From contig CAJTZD010000007.1 in assembly GCA_910584235.1 (NCBI GenBank), forward strand, positions 1-64,000: a DNA stretch of 64,000 nt, in the 5' to 3' direction. Made by a program: the position numbers and the translations under genes. Below the pieces are notes generated by a model. That model ran no database searches. It was not told the DNA's origin and was given only the letters and a program-made list of their open reading frames with translations. Source of the DNA: an uncultured Acetatifactor sp. (GTDB lineage Bacteria; Bacillota; Clostridia; Lachnospirales; Lachnospiraceae). Each line of letters opens with the position of its first letter. The stretch's first letter is position 1. Below are positions 36,473-44,833 of the stretch, one piece after another.

Positions 36473-38335
36473 ATGTTTATGAAGAAGAAAACCCTGTTGC
36501 TGCCTCTGGCCAGGCAGTTTGCGATTATCCTGGTCCTCTTTATCCTTTGTACAGTGGGGATCACCGGGGTTACCACTTATGAATATGCCAAATTGCAGAC
36601 CTCCTTTGCCGACAACAGCCTGGAATCCTACTCCTCCCAGCTGGCCAGGAACACCAGAGAGGCTTATGAAAGTTGCGAAAATATCTGCTACAATATTGCT
36701 TACAGCCAGTCTGTCCAGAATTATCTGCTCAGCAGGAATGCCGATACGGACTACGCATATTATGAGCCCCTTATGAATCAGCTGCGCAATGCCCCCCTGT
36801 TGAACTCCTTTATCACGGATATCGCTGTCTATGGCGAAAACGGCAACTTTGCCTCCCTTTTCGGCCCCTCGGACAATTATGAAACTTTCGCCCATATTCT
36901 CTCAGGTTCCCGCTTTTCCTACCGCTCCGCAGGCACCGCTGTGATCAATGGCATCTCCTGCCATATTCTCGCTATGCCCGTTTACTCTCTGGGTACCGGG
37001 GAAAGCCATTACTTAGGGATCCTGTTTTTGGCCATGGACGTGAACCGTCTGCTCAGCAATACCATAACGGATGAAAACAACCATTATCTCACGGAAATCC
37101 TCCTGGCGGACGGCGACGGACGGCTTGTCTACGGCAGCGCGAAATTGTACGAGGCAATCTCCGCGGCGCTTACAGATGAGACCCCTGACGGAATCTTTCC
37201 GGTAAAAGAGTCCTCCTCCCCTCAGCTGACCTATGCTGCAAGAAGTTACTCTATCCCCTGTATCAACCACACTTTGTATGTATTGGTAGACAAAAGCCAG
37301 ATCACAAGACAGGTTACGGGGATTTCCCTGCGCCTGCTGCTTTCCATGACCGGTATGCTGCTGGTGATGCTGCTTTTGCTGTTTACGCTCTATCGTCCCC
37401 TGATCCATTCCCTGAAGCAGTTAACGGATTATATGAAAACCATCTCTGCGGGAGATCAGCGCTTATTCAAGGAAAGCGTCCCCATCAGCCAGGGTCTCCT
37501 CGGCTCCAGAGAGATTAACGATATCTCTCTGGCTTTTAATGAAATGCTGCTGCAGACAGACCGGCTGAACCATACGATTTTTGACACCTATACCCGAATG
37601 TATGAGTTGGAAGTCACTAATCGCAAAACGGAAATCGCTTTTCTTCGCAGCCAGATCAACCCGCATTTTCTGTATAATACCCTGACCATGATCTGCGGCA
37701 TGTCTGCCGAGGGTATGAACGATAAAGTGATATCCGTCACCAGCGCCCTGTCCCAAATCTTCCGCTACAGCATTAAAGGCAGCGAAATGGTGACCCTGGC
37801 GGAAGAAATGGAGATTGTCCGCTCCTATCTTATGATCCAACAGGAACGGTTCAGCAACCGGATCACGATCCGGTATGAATTCTCCGAGGATTCCTATGAA
37901 TGTCTGATTCCGAAGATGGTGATCCAGCCATTGGTGGAAAATGCCATTGTACATGGGCTGGAGAAGAGCCTGAAACCCGGCGAGCTCCTGATTGGCGCAG
38001 GCCGCAATCCGGAGCACGGCTACCTGGCAATCTGGATCTTTGACACCGGTGTGGGAATGCCCTTGGACAAGCTGGAAGAACTGCGTCGGGCAGTATCTCT
38101 CCCTGTAGAGCACAGAAATCAGGATGCGGCCGCCAATCTGGCCGGTCTCGATGCCGTAGACCATGACAGTATCGGCATCCTGAATGTAAACAGCCGCATG
38201 GTGCTGTATTACGGTGCAGACTATACTCTGCTGATCGACTCTGAAGCGGATGTGGGAACCAATATCCAGCTTAGAGTCCCCTACCAGACCCGGAAAAAAG
38301 CTCAGACTCCGGATCTCCATACAAAGGAGCGGTAA
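36473..38335 (+). CDS. YesM-type sensor histidine kinase
   Basis: Membrane sensor, 620 residues from MFMKKKTLLL (AGGGA six bases upstream; the ATG six bases later is an alternative). Two membrane helices, near residues 10-32 and about 285, enclose a large extracellular sensor region; a HAMP-like segment follows. The His_kinase domain has RSQINPHFLYN with His near 396, and the ATPase domain shows QPLVENAIVHG and FDTGVGMP. It is next to the response-regulator gene with two bases between stop and start. Together they probably sense a glycan piece and control the ABC transporter and glycosidase genes. The signal is unknown. Confidence 0.9.
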   Translation: MFMKKKTLLLPLARQFAIILVLFILCTVGITGVTTYEYAKLQTSFADNSLESYSSQLARNTREAYESCENICYNIAYSQSVQNYLLSRNADTDYAYYEPLMNQLRNAPLLNSFITDIAVYGENGNFASLFGPSDNYETFAHILSGSRFSYRSAGTAVINGISCHILAMPVYSLGTGESHYLGILFLAMDVNRLLSNTITDENNHYLTEILLADGDGRLVYGSAKLYEAISAALTDETPDGIFPVKESSSPQLTYAARSYSIPCINHTLYVLVDKSQITRQVTGISLRLLLSMTGMLLVMLLLLFTLYRPLIHSLKQLTDYMKTISAGDQRLFKESVPISQGLLGSREINDISLAFNEMLLQTDRLNHTIFDTYTRMYELEVTNRKTEIAFLRSQINPHFLYNTLTMICGMSAEGMNDKVISVTSALSQIFRYSIKGSEMVTLAEEMEIVRSYLMIQQERFSNRITIRYEFSEDSYECLIPKMVIQPLVENAIVHGLEKSLKPGELLIGAGRNPEHGYLAIWIFDTGVGMPLDKLEELRRAVSLPVEHRNQDAAANLAGLDAVDHDSIGILNVNSRMVLYYGADYTLLIDSEADVGTNIQLRVPYQTRKKAQTPDLHTKER

Positions 38336-38337
38336 TT

Positions 38338-39378
38338 ATGTATCATGCAATTGTAGTTGACGATGAAAAGTGGGTGGTAAAAAGTCTCATTGCCACCATC
38401 CGAAATCAGGAATATTTTCAGATTGTAGCCGAATTGTACGACGGGCTTTCCGGCCTGGAATATATCCGGGCGCACCATCCTGATCTGGCTTTTGTGGATG
38501 TGCGCCTGCCCGGTATGGGGGGCCTGGACATCCTGCAGGCGGCCCATGCCGAGGGGTTGAACACCCTATTTATCATGATCAGCGGCCATGCGGAATTTGC
38601 CTATGCCCAGAAAGCCATGTTCCACAATGCCATAGGCTACTGCCTCAAGCCTTTCTCCCCCAGTGAGCTTATGGATTCCATGCAGAAAGCTTATCTGCTG
38701 TTAAACCAAAGACAGGCACTGACATCCCAGTCTAAGGAAACGGATACTGCTTTGGAAGCAGACGGACAATTCCGCCCCAAGCATCTCACCTCAGGGCACA
38801 AGTCCGTCCAGATGATGATCGACTATACGGAAGCACACTATCAGCAGGATATCTCTATCCAGAATCTGGCTGACCACTGCTCCATTAATGCCAATTACGC
38901 CAGCCAGATCTTCCGCCAGGAAATGGGAATTACATTTATCAGTTATCTGACCTCCCTGCGCATGGACCACGCCGCATGGCTTTTGACCCACACTTCACAG
39001 ACTGTATTTACCATTGCCGCACAAGTGGGATATAGCGATTACTTTTATTTTGCCAAAGTATTCAAAAAGGCCATGGGGTGCACCCCTACTGCCTTTCGCA
39101 AATCTACCCCCCCGAGCAGAAGTAGAGGCTTCTCAGGGCGGCTCTCCCCCTGGAGATGGTTAGATGTCCGCCCTGCAGGCCAAGGCGGAAAAAGAATTCA
39201 GAAAGGATATCCAAACAAAAACTATGCAGAACAAATCAGCAAAAAGAAAATCAATCCTCGCTGCTGCCATCACCCTGGGACTATCTCTTCCTGGCGCCGC
39301 CGGCTGCGGCGCCAAAGAAGCCTCCGGAGAGCCGGACAGGCAATGTCTTCCCCAGTCCCTGCAGACGCTCTCTTATGA
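38338..39378 (+). CDS. YesN-type response regulator, with C-terminal run-on at a poly-C tract
   Basis: Receiver domain with phosphoacceptor D54 (FVDVRLPG) and AraC-type helix-turn-helix domain in the last third, ending PTAFRKSTP near residue 258. After that, seven C (39107-39113) are followed by about 90 residues of basic, low-complexity sequence that overlaps the next gene in another frame. With six C the reading ends at 39161-39163, just before the next ATG; with eight C it ends soon after FRKSTPPEQK. Both give normal lengths. Either a sequence error or a slippable tract is likely. The DNA-binding domain should be intact. It pairs with the kinase before it. Confidence 0.85.
   Translation: MYHAIVVDDEKWVVKSLIATIRNQEYFQIVAELYDGLSGLEYIRAHHPDLAFVDVRLPGMGGLDILQAAHAEGLNTLFIMISGHAEFAYAQKAMFHNAIGYCLKPFSPSELMDSMQKAYLLLNQRQALTSQSKETDTALEADGQFRPKHLTSGHKSVQMMIDYTEAHYQQDISIQNLADHCSINANYASQIFRQEMGITFISYLTSLRMDHAAWLLTHTSQTVFTIAAQVGYSDYFYFAKVFKKAMGCTPTAFRKSTPPSRSRGFSGRLSPWRWLDVRPAGQGGKRIQKGYPNKNYAEQISKKKINPRCCHHPGTISSWRRRLRRQRSLRRAGQAMSSPVPADALL
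39107..39113 (+). other. Homopolymer C7 at the end of the response-regulator reading frame
   Basis: The tract follows FRKST codons. One base less or more brings the reading to a natural stop. This could be a phase-variable site or an assembly error. Confidence 0.6.
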
Positions 39379-40921
39379 GGAGCATCTGGACATCAGCGTG
39401 GGATACTGGAATATCGACGGTATGGCCAAAGCCATCCAGCCGGATGATATGACCCGGTATATCGAAGAGCTGTTCAATATCACCCTTCACCCCACTTCCG
39501 TGACCTGGTCCAACTATAAGGAGCGCTACCAGATTCTCAGCGCCACGGACAGTCTGCCCGATCTGTTCGCTACCCTGACCCTGTCCTCCACGGACAACAA
39601 TGATTCCGCCACATTCACGGATATGATCGAGACGGGCTCCATCCGGGCCCTGCCAAAAGACCTGTCCGCCTATCCTGCCCTGTGCAATGTTCTGGAATCC
39701 ATCTCTTTCACACAATACGGCGACGGACAGTATTATGCCATCCCCAGGATTTCTTTTCTGGATCCCGTCTTGGGTTCCACGGATGCCGCCATGATTGTAC
39801 GGCGGGACTGGATGGACAATCTGGGGCTTCAGGATCCTGAGAACCTGGATGAATTCGTGGCGCTGATGGCAGCTTTCGCCAATAACGATCCCGACGGCAA
39901 CGGTTTTGACGACACCATAGGATACAATGTAAATTTTCTGAATGCCCTGGGAAAGTGGGTAATCCTGGGCATTGCCCCGGAGTGTAATGTATATACCTGG
40001 GTGGAGGAGGACGGACGTTTTGTCCCCTCCTGGACCACGGAGGCTTTCCGGGATGTGGTATCCACCTACTCCCTGCTCTACAGTACCGGCGGACTGGATC
40101 CGGAATTCTACAGCAAATCCCCCAACAATGTGATGGAAGATTTTGCCTCCGGAAAGTTGGGCGCCCTGGAGTATAAATCCTCCCCAAACGCATTGCTGGA
40201 GCTAAAAGATAAATGGGACAAGCTAAACGATCTGCCTTTTGAAGACTGCGTGGACATCCTCCCCATCTTCCCTGCCCCGGACGGTGTCCGATACAGCAAT
40301 TCCAGCAGCATTTTCTGGTCGGAATCCTATCTTTCCTCCTCAGTGGACGATGCAAAGGCAGAGAGAATCCTGGCTCTGCTGGAATTCCTCCTGTCCGAAG
40401 AGGGTCAGAAAATGTGCCATTATGGTCTGGAGGGTACGGACTACATCGAAAAGGACGGCCAATACCAATGTCTTCTGGAAGTACAGGATGAGAACCTGAT
40501 CACGATCCTGACCCGAAAATACCCCTCCCTGGCCCTGTTCTCAGGAATCGCCACCTGGGGCGGGGGATGGGATGATTTCGAGATAAATGAGATGAATGAC
40601 TTAAGATACGGGCATTTCAATACCATACTGGCCAGAGAATCCGCCATATGGTCCAGGGACAATACCATACAGATTGAGAGACCCTATGATTTTCTGCTGT
40701 TCCCCAAGGAAGCCACTGATCAGTTCAGTACCTCCCAGGCCATGGACATCTTCATCAAATGCATCATCGGGAAAGAAGACGCCCTGGCCCAATGGGATAA
40801 AGCCCTGGAGGACATGCGGGAACAAGGTCTGGATGCGTATATCCACAGGCAAAACGTATTATTCAACGCGCAATCCGCAGCACATATGCGCACCCACAGG
40901 GCGGCTCCGCCGGCGCCTTGA
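39164..40921 (+). CDS. Extracellular solute-binding lipoprotein (second, orphan)
   Basis: 585 residues if started at 39164 (GGAG about nine bases upstream), or 565 from the ATG at 39224. The signal peptide core is ILAAAITLGLSLPGAAGC with lipid Cys48 (Cys28 from the later start). The binding region (LDISVGYWNIDGMAKAIQPD, LFNITLHPTSVTWSNYK) is of the LplA/YtcQ group but distinct from the other copy. It follows the regulator but no permease lies beside it, so it may feed the LplB/LplC permease or act as a sensor partner for the kinase. Its last 59 bases overlap the convergent GH29 gene, which makes its C-terminal tail unusual. Confidence 0.82.
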   Translation: MSALQAKAEKEFRKDIQTKTMQNKSAKRKSILAAAITLGLSLPGAAGCGAKEASGEPDRQCLPQSLQTLSYEEHLDISVGYWNIDGMAKAIQPDDMTRYIEELFNITLHPTSVTWSNYKERYQILSATDSLPDLFATLTLSSTDNNDSATFTDMIETGSIRALPKDLSAYPALCNVLESISFTQYGDGQYYAIPRISFLDPVLGSTDAAMIVRRDWMDNLGLQDPENLDEFVALMAAFANNDPDGNGFDDTIGYNVNFLNALGKWVILGIAPECNVYTWVEEDGRFVPSWTTEAFRDVVSTYSLLYSTGGLDPEFYSKSPNNVMEDFASGKLGALEYKSSPNALLELKDKWDKLNDLPFEDCVDILPIFPAPDGVRYSNSSSIFWSESYLSSSVDDAKAERILALLEFLLSEEGQKMCHYGLEGTDYIEKDGQYQCLLEVQDENLITILTRKYPSLALFSGIATWGGGWDDFEINEMNDLRYGHFNTILARESAIWSRDNTIQIERPYDFLLFPKEATDQFSTSQAMDIFIKCIIGKEDALAQWDKALEDMREQGLDAYIHRQNVLFNAQSAAHMRTHRAAPPAP

Positions 40922-42302
40922 CATGAAGCGCCTCACCGTCCCTGGTATAAGTAAGCGCAGCCTTACAGCCTATCATGGATACGTCCTTTATCCGTTCCAG
41001 ATAAGGAACCCCCTGGCGCAGGCTCCGGATATGGAAAGTTCCGTCCTCTGGCCACCCAAAGGCAATGGCGTACAGCCGGCCGTCCCGGGTGGTAAACCGG
41101 AAGTCCTGTGCCGTCAAGGTATCGCTGTGCACATCCACGGCTCCTCCCTTGTCCAGCTGTTCCTCTATCTTTCCCACATCGTAGTCCGCGTCCTCCACCG
41201 TGGTAGGGCCCTCCGCCGCCACCGCAAAGGGTCTGCTTTCATAGACAGCCTCTCCGTTCAGCGCCAGCCAGTCCCCGATTTCCTCCAGGATCCTCACGGC
41301 GTCCGGATGAAAAGAGCCGTCCGCATAAGGGCCCACATTCAGGAGCAGATTGCCGTTCTTAGCTACAATGTCGCAGAGCTGGTGGATGATCCGTTCCGCG
41401 GATTTGTATTTGGGGTTCTGCACCATGCACCAGGTTATATTGTCCTCCAGCCTGTCGTCACACTGCCAGCAAAAAGGTTTCGGAGCGGCAAAACGCCCGC
41501 ACTCCAGGTCAAAGACGCCGATTCCCTCCGGAAAATCCTCCTGCTTGTAAGTGATGATGCCGTCTTTTGGCCCTTTTCCACAGTAGTAACGCGCTGCCAT
41601 ATCGTAGCGGTACTCTTCGCCTATAATACAGGTACGGCTGTCAAAATAAACCACATCCGGCCCATACCGGTCCACCACCTCGCATACCTTGTCAAGCCAG
41701 TTTTGACAGAACGCCCGATCCGGATAGCGGTAGGGAATATAGCGGTTGGTCTCCAGGGGCAGCGCCGGGCCATAGTAGACCTCGTTAGCCGGGTCATACA
41801 CATCCGCCTCGTTGTCCGTGGACATGAACCATCCCCATAGCCACTGATGGTGGAAAGTAGCCAGGGTGCGGATGCCCTCCTGCCGGAATGCCTCCAGGCA
41901 TTCGCCCACCACATCCCTGTGAGGGCCGTAGTTTACACTGTTTACCGGGTTTATCCTACTGTCCCACATAGAGAAATTATCCCCATGTTCACTGACCGGC
42001 CCGGCATATCTGGCGCCCGCGCGCTTTGCCAGGCGAGCCCATTCTTTCGGGTCAAATTTCTCCCCCGTCATCATGGGATAGAAATCCTTGTAGCCAAAGT
42101 CATGGAGCTTACCATATGTCTCCTCGTGATGCCTGTTCTGTTCCAGCCCTCTGCAGTACATGTTCCGTGAGTACCACTCATTTTGGTATGCCGGCACGCT
42201 GTAAGGCCCCCAGTGAAAAAACAGGCCAAACTTGGCGTCCCGGAACCACTCCGGAACCTCCCTCTGCACTTTCCCCCAGTCCACTTCTCTCATTGATTTC
42301 AT
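40863..42302 (-). CDS. Alpha-L-fucosidase, GH29
   Basis: Removes terminal L-fucose by retention. The 479 residues start MKSMREVDWGK and show KFGLFFHWGPYSVPAY, the usual GH29 opening, then TFHHQWLWGWF, and the nucleophile region DVVYFDSR with Asp at the expected barrel position; a C-terminal beta-sandwich follows. GGAGGAG lies just before the ATG. No signal peptide is seen, so intracellular action on imported fucosylated oligosaccharides is likely. It ends the minus-strand run from 49422 and overlaps the end of the convergent SBP gene. Confidence 0.9.
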   Translation of the reverse strand: MKSMREVDWGKVQREVPEWFRDAKFGLFFHWGPYSVPAYQNEWYSRNMYCRGLEQNRHHEETYGKLHDFGYKDFYPMMTGEKFDPKEWARLAKRAGARYAGPVSEHGDNFSMWDSRINPVNSVNYGPHRDVVGECLEAFRQEGIRTLATFHHQWLWGWFMSTDNEADVYDPANEVYYGPALPLETNRYIPYRYPDRAFCQNWLDKVCEVVDRYGPDVVYFDSRTCIIGEEYRYDMAARYYCGKGPKDGIITYKQEDFPEGIGVFDLECGRFAAPKPFCWQCDDRLEDNITWCMVQNPKYKSAERIIHQLCDIVAKNGNLLLNVGPYADGSFHPDAVRILEEIGDWLALNGEAVYESRPFAVAAEGPTTVEDADYDVGKIEEQLDKGGAVDVHSDTLTAQDFRFTTRDGRLYAIAFGWPEDGTFHIRSLRQGVPYLERIKDVSMIGCKAALTYTRDGEALHVKAPAEPPCGCAYVLRIAR

Positions 42303-42330
42303 TTCTCCTCCATATTTTCAAAGCCGTCTT

Positions 42331-43758
42331 TTATCCGATGGGCACCTGATAAAAGGACAAGGGCGGCAGATATGTCACCTCATCCACCATAGGCAGCCGC
42401 ACCGGGTCTGCCTGCCATGCAAAAGACAGTCTGGCTTCCGCCCCTGTCTGTCTGGCAGCCTGCAGATACACCTGATTCCTGTCCTCCCTGTTGGCCCGGA
42501 CTTTCAGTATCTCCACATTCCCTCCGGCGTCCTCCAGGGTAAAACCGCTGTCCTCTCCCAAATCCGAGTAGAGCAGGAAACAATTCTTCACATGGGAGAA
42601 TGTAAGCCGCAGCCACCAGCCCTCCGCCGCCAGTCCCAGGGCTTCCCTCTCCCTTTCCGCCACACCCTCCGCCGACTTCAGGGCGGGGGCGGCGTACTCC
42701 TCCCCTTCGTTCAGCGCAAAGTGACACTGGCTGGCCAGCTTCTCTCCAAGCGCCACATTGGCCTGGGCGCTGTTGTGGATACCATCCGAGAGGCTTAAGT
42801 TGGTGGTGGACAGCACATACACGCCGGGGATCTCCAGGGCCGCGCGCCTCTGTGCCTCCCTCACCATGCCCCAGCAGGCGTCATGGATACCGTTGATCTG
42901 ACGGTTCAGCTGCATGGTGAACACCGGGATCTCATAGCCCAGGTGGCTGCGCACCGCATCCACAAACGTTTTGAAATTCTCATAGTACATTGCCGCGGCC
43001 TCCGGGTCCGTGTCGGAACAGCCCTGATACCAGAGGATGCCCGCGTACTTCCCGCCTGTCTGGCGGATCTTGTCCAGCATATTTTGGTACAGATCCCCCT
43101 CTCCCGGCATCCAGCGCTTCATGGGGGAGCCTCCCAGGGCGGTCTGGATCAGCCCCACCGGCATGCCGGTAAACTTCCCATAGCATTTTCCAAAGGAAAG
43201 ATAGGGGGACGGCCCCGGTATCCCCATCTCCTCATTGGCCAGGGAACCTGCGAAAGTGCTCTCGTTCATGGGATGGCAGGCCAGATCCCATTTGCTCCGG
43301 TTGCGGAACAGATGCACGGCGAGATCCGGGGGATCCGTGCAGAAATCCCGGCTGTATCCTGCGGAATTGGACTGTCCCGCAATCAGGAAGAGATTCCCCA
43401 CTCCCACATGAAGGACACAGTCCCCCCGGTACAGCCAGGTAAGGTTCGGCAGGGTGCTTTTGGTCTCCAGGCTGGTCTCGATCCGGTACAGGCCGCCGGC
43501 CGGCACTGTAAGATTTGCCTCAAAACTTCCGGAAAAATTCTCCCCCGGGGTTATTTTCTGTGCAGGCGTCCAGGGAACGACTGTTTTATTGTCTTCTTCC
43601 CGTATAACTCTGACCACCGGCGTGGCTGTCAGAACCCCCACCTGGATGGCCGCGGGGTGTACCTGGAAGCTGCCCTCCAAACGGATGCCGGCGCTGCCGT
43701 TCTCCTGCTGGAGGATCTCCCAGTCCATGGGTGCCTTTTTTAATGTAATTCCATGCAT
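42331..43758 (-). CDS. Sialate O-acetylesterase-like SGNH protein
   Basis: 475 residues from MHGITLKKAP (AAAGGA five bases upstream). Block I of the SGNH fold is LIAGQSNSAG with the nucleophile Ser, a later GILWYQGCSD holds the oxyanion residues, and the SDGIHNSAQ block gives the catalytic Asp/His. An N-terminal beta domain is present. It should remove O-acetyl groups from sugars (sialic acid or plant-type acetylation). It has no signal peptide. Position between GH29 and BKACE genes suggests a role in clearing acetyl groups so that glycosidases can act. The substrate is open. Confidence 0.82.
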   Translation of the reverse strand: MHGITLKKAPMDWEILQQENGSAGIRLEGSFQVHPAAIQVGVLTATPVVRVIREEDNKTVVPWTPAQKITPGENFSGSFEANLTVPAGGLYRIETSLETKSTLPNLTWLYRGDCVLHVGVGNLFLIAGQSNSAGYSRDFCTDPPDLAVHLFRNRSKWDLACHPMNESTFAGSLANEEMGIPGPSPYLSFGKCYGKFTGMPVGLIQTALGGSPMKRWMPGEGDLYQNMLDKIRQTGGKYAGILWYQGCSDTDPEAAAMYYENFKTFVDAVRSHLGYEIPVFTMQLNRQINGIHDACWGMVREAQRRAALEIPGVYVLSTTNLSLSDGIHNSAQANVALGEKLASQCHFALNEGEEYAAPALKSAEGVAEREREALGLAAEGWWLRLTFSHVKNCFLLYSDLGEDSGFTLEDAGGNVEILKVRANREDRNQVYLQAARQTGAEARLSFAWQADPVRLPMVDEVTYLPPLSFYQVPIG

Positions 43759-43938
43759 AGTTATCCTTTCTCCTGCCTTTCGGGATATGTCATATTGTCC
43801 GATACGGGCAGATCCCAGCCCCTTCGGAGCAGCCAAACCATTCGGCAGGAACCATTCGCGTCTTCATAAAATTTTTCCCTTTGCCAGCATATGGGCAAAA
43901 GTCCCGGAGACCGATCATCGCCCAGGTCAGCAACCGCT

Positions 43939-44760
43939 TCAGAGCAGATCTGCCGGATTTCGCTTTAGCACTATCCCCATAATCTCCCTGGCCCGGGACG
44001 GAGTCGCTACCTCCAGATCCATGGCGCGGATCAGGGCCGCCAGTTTCTCCACTTCCTCGTAATTGTATGCGGCCTCTCTTCCGGGCGCAAGATAACGGCT
44101 GTCCTCGAATCCGATCCGTACCACGGCAGCGCCCATGGCGATAGCGGCCCCCAGGAAATCCCAATTGTCCCTGCCGTAGTGGGTGACGCCCCACAGAGCA
44201 TCCTTTGGCACCGCGGACCGGAAAGCGGTAAGGCATTCCATATTTGCCTGCATCCCGCCCCTGTGGCCGAATACCAGATTGTAGAGCACGGGCTCCCTGT
44301 AGGGCGCCTGTTCTTTGGTCATACGGATATTGTAGATCATGCCGATGTCAAAGACCTCGATCTCGGGAATGATTCCCCTGTCATATACCGCTCTGGCACA
44401 ATAGCGGATGTCCTCGAAGCTGTTGATGTACACCGCTTCCCCCAGATTGGTGGTCCCGCCGTTTAAGGAGGCGCTCTCTACCCGCCAGTATTTCAGGGGT
44501 TCGCAGCGCTGCTCTATGTTCATGTCAGACACGCCGCCCGTGGAAGCCTGAATGATCAGATCGGTTCGCTCCGCGATCCGCTCAAAGGTATCCACCAGCT
44601 CCCCGGTGTCCTCTGTCAGGATCCCGTCCGGACGGCGGCAGTGGAGATGGCACATGGCAGCCCCGGCCTGGGCGCTTCGCGCCACGTCCTCCACCAGCGC
44701 TTCCTTGTCAATTGCTTTCCCAGCCTCCACCGGAGCCAGGGATATGATTACTTTTCGCAT
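43939..44760 (-). CDS. BKACE family beta-keto acid cleavage enzyme (DUF849)
   Basis: 273-residue TIM-barrel enzyme that cleaves a beta-keto acid with acetyl-CoA to give acetoacetate and a CoA ester; the founding member is the 3-keto-5-aminohexanoate cleavage enzyme. Visible are HLHCRRPDG near the N-terminus (Zn-binding His), ASTGGVSD, and VRIGFEDSRYL, matching the family. GGAGGG precedes the ATG. The substrate type is not readable from sequence; here it sits beside a DUF1537 kinase and glycosidases, suggesting a sugar-acid product. Related genes are often beside a CoA transferase or dehydrogenase; none is seen here. Confidence 0.88.
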   Translation of the reverse strand: MRKVIISLAPVEAGKAIDKEALVEDVARSAQAGAAMCHLHCRRPDGILTEDTGELVDTFERIAERTDLIIQASTGGVSDMNIEQRCEPLKYWRVESASLNGGTTNLGEAVYINSFEDIRYCARAVYDRGIIPEIEVFDIGMIYNIRMTKEQAPYREPVLYNLVFGHRGGMQANMECLTAFRSAVPKDALWGVTHYGRDNWDFLGAAIAMGAAVVRIGFEDSRYLAPGREAAYNYEEVEKLAALIRAMDLEVATPSRAREIMGIVLKRNPADLL

Positions 44761-44833
44761 ACTTGCATCCCTCCAGGATTTTGAAGATATTCATTCCGTT
44801 CACGCTTCAGACATGCAGCAGGATTCCTCCTCA

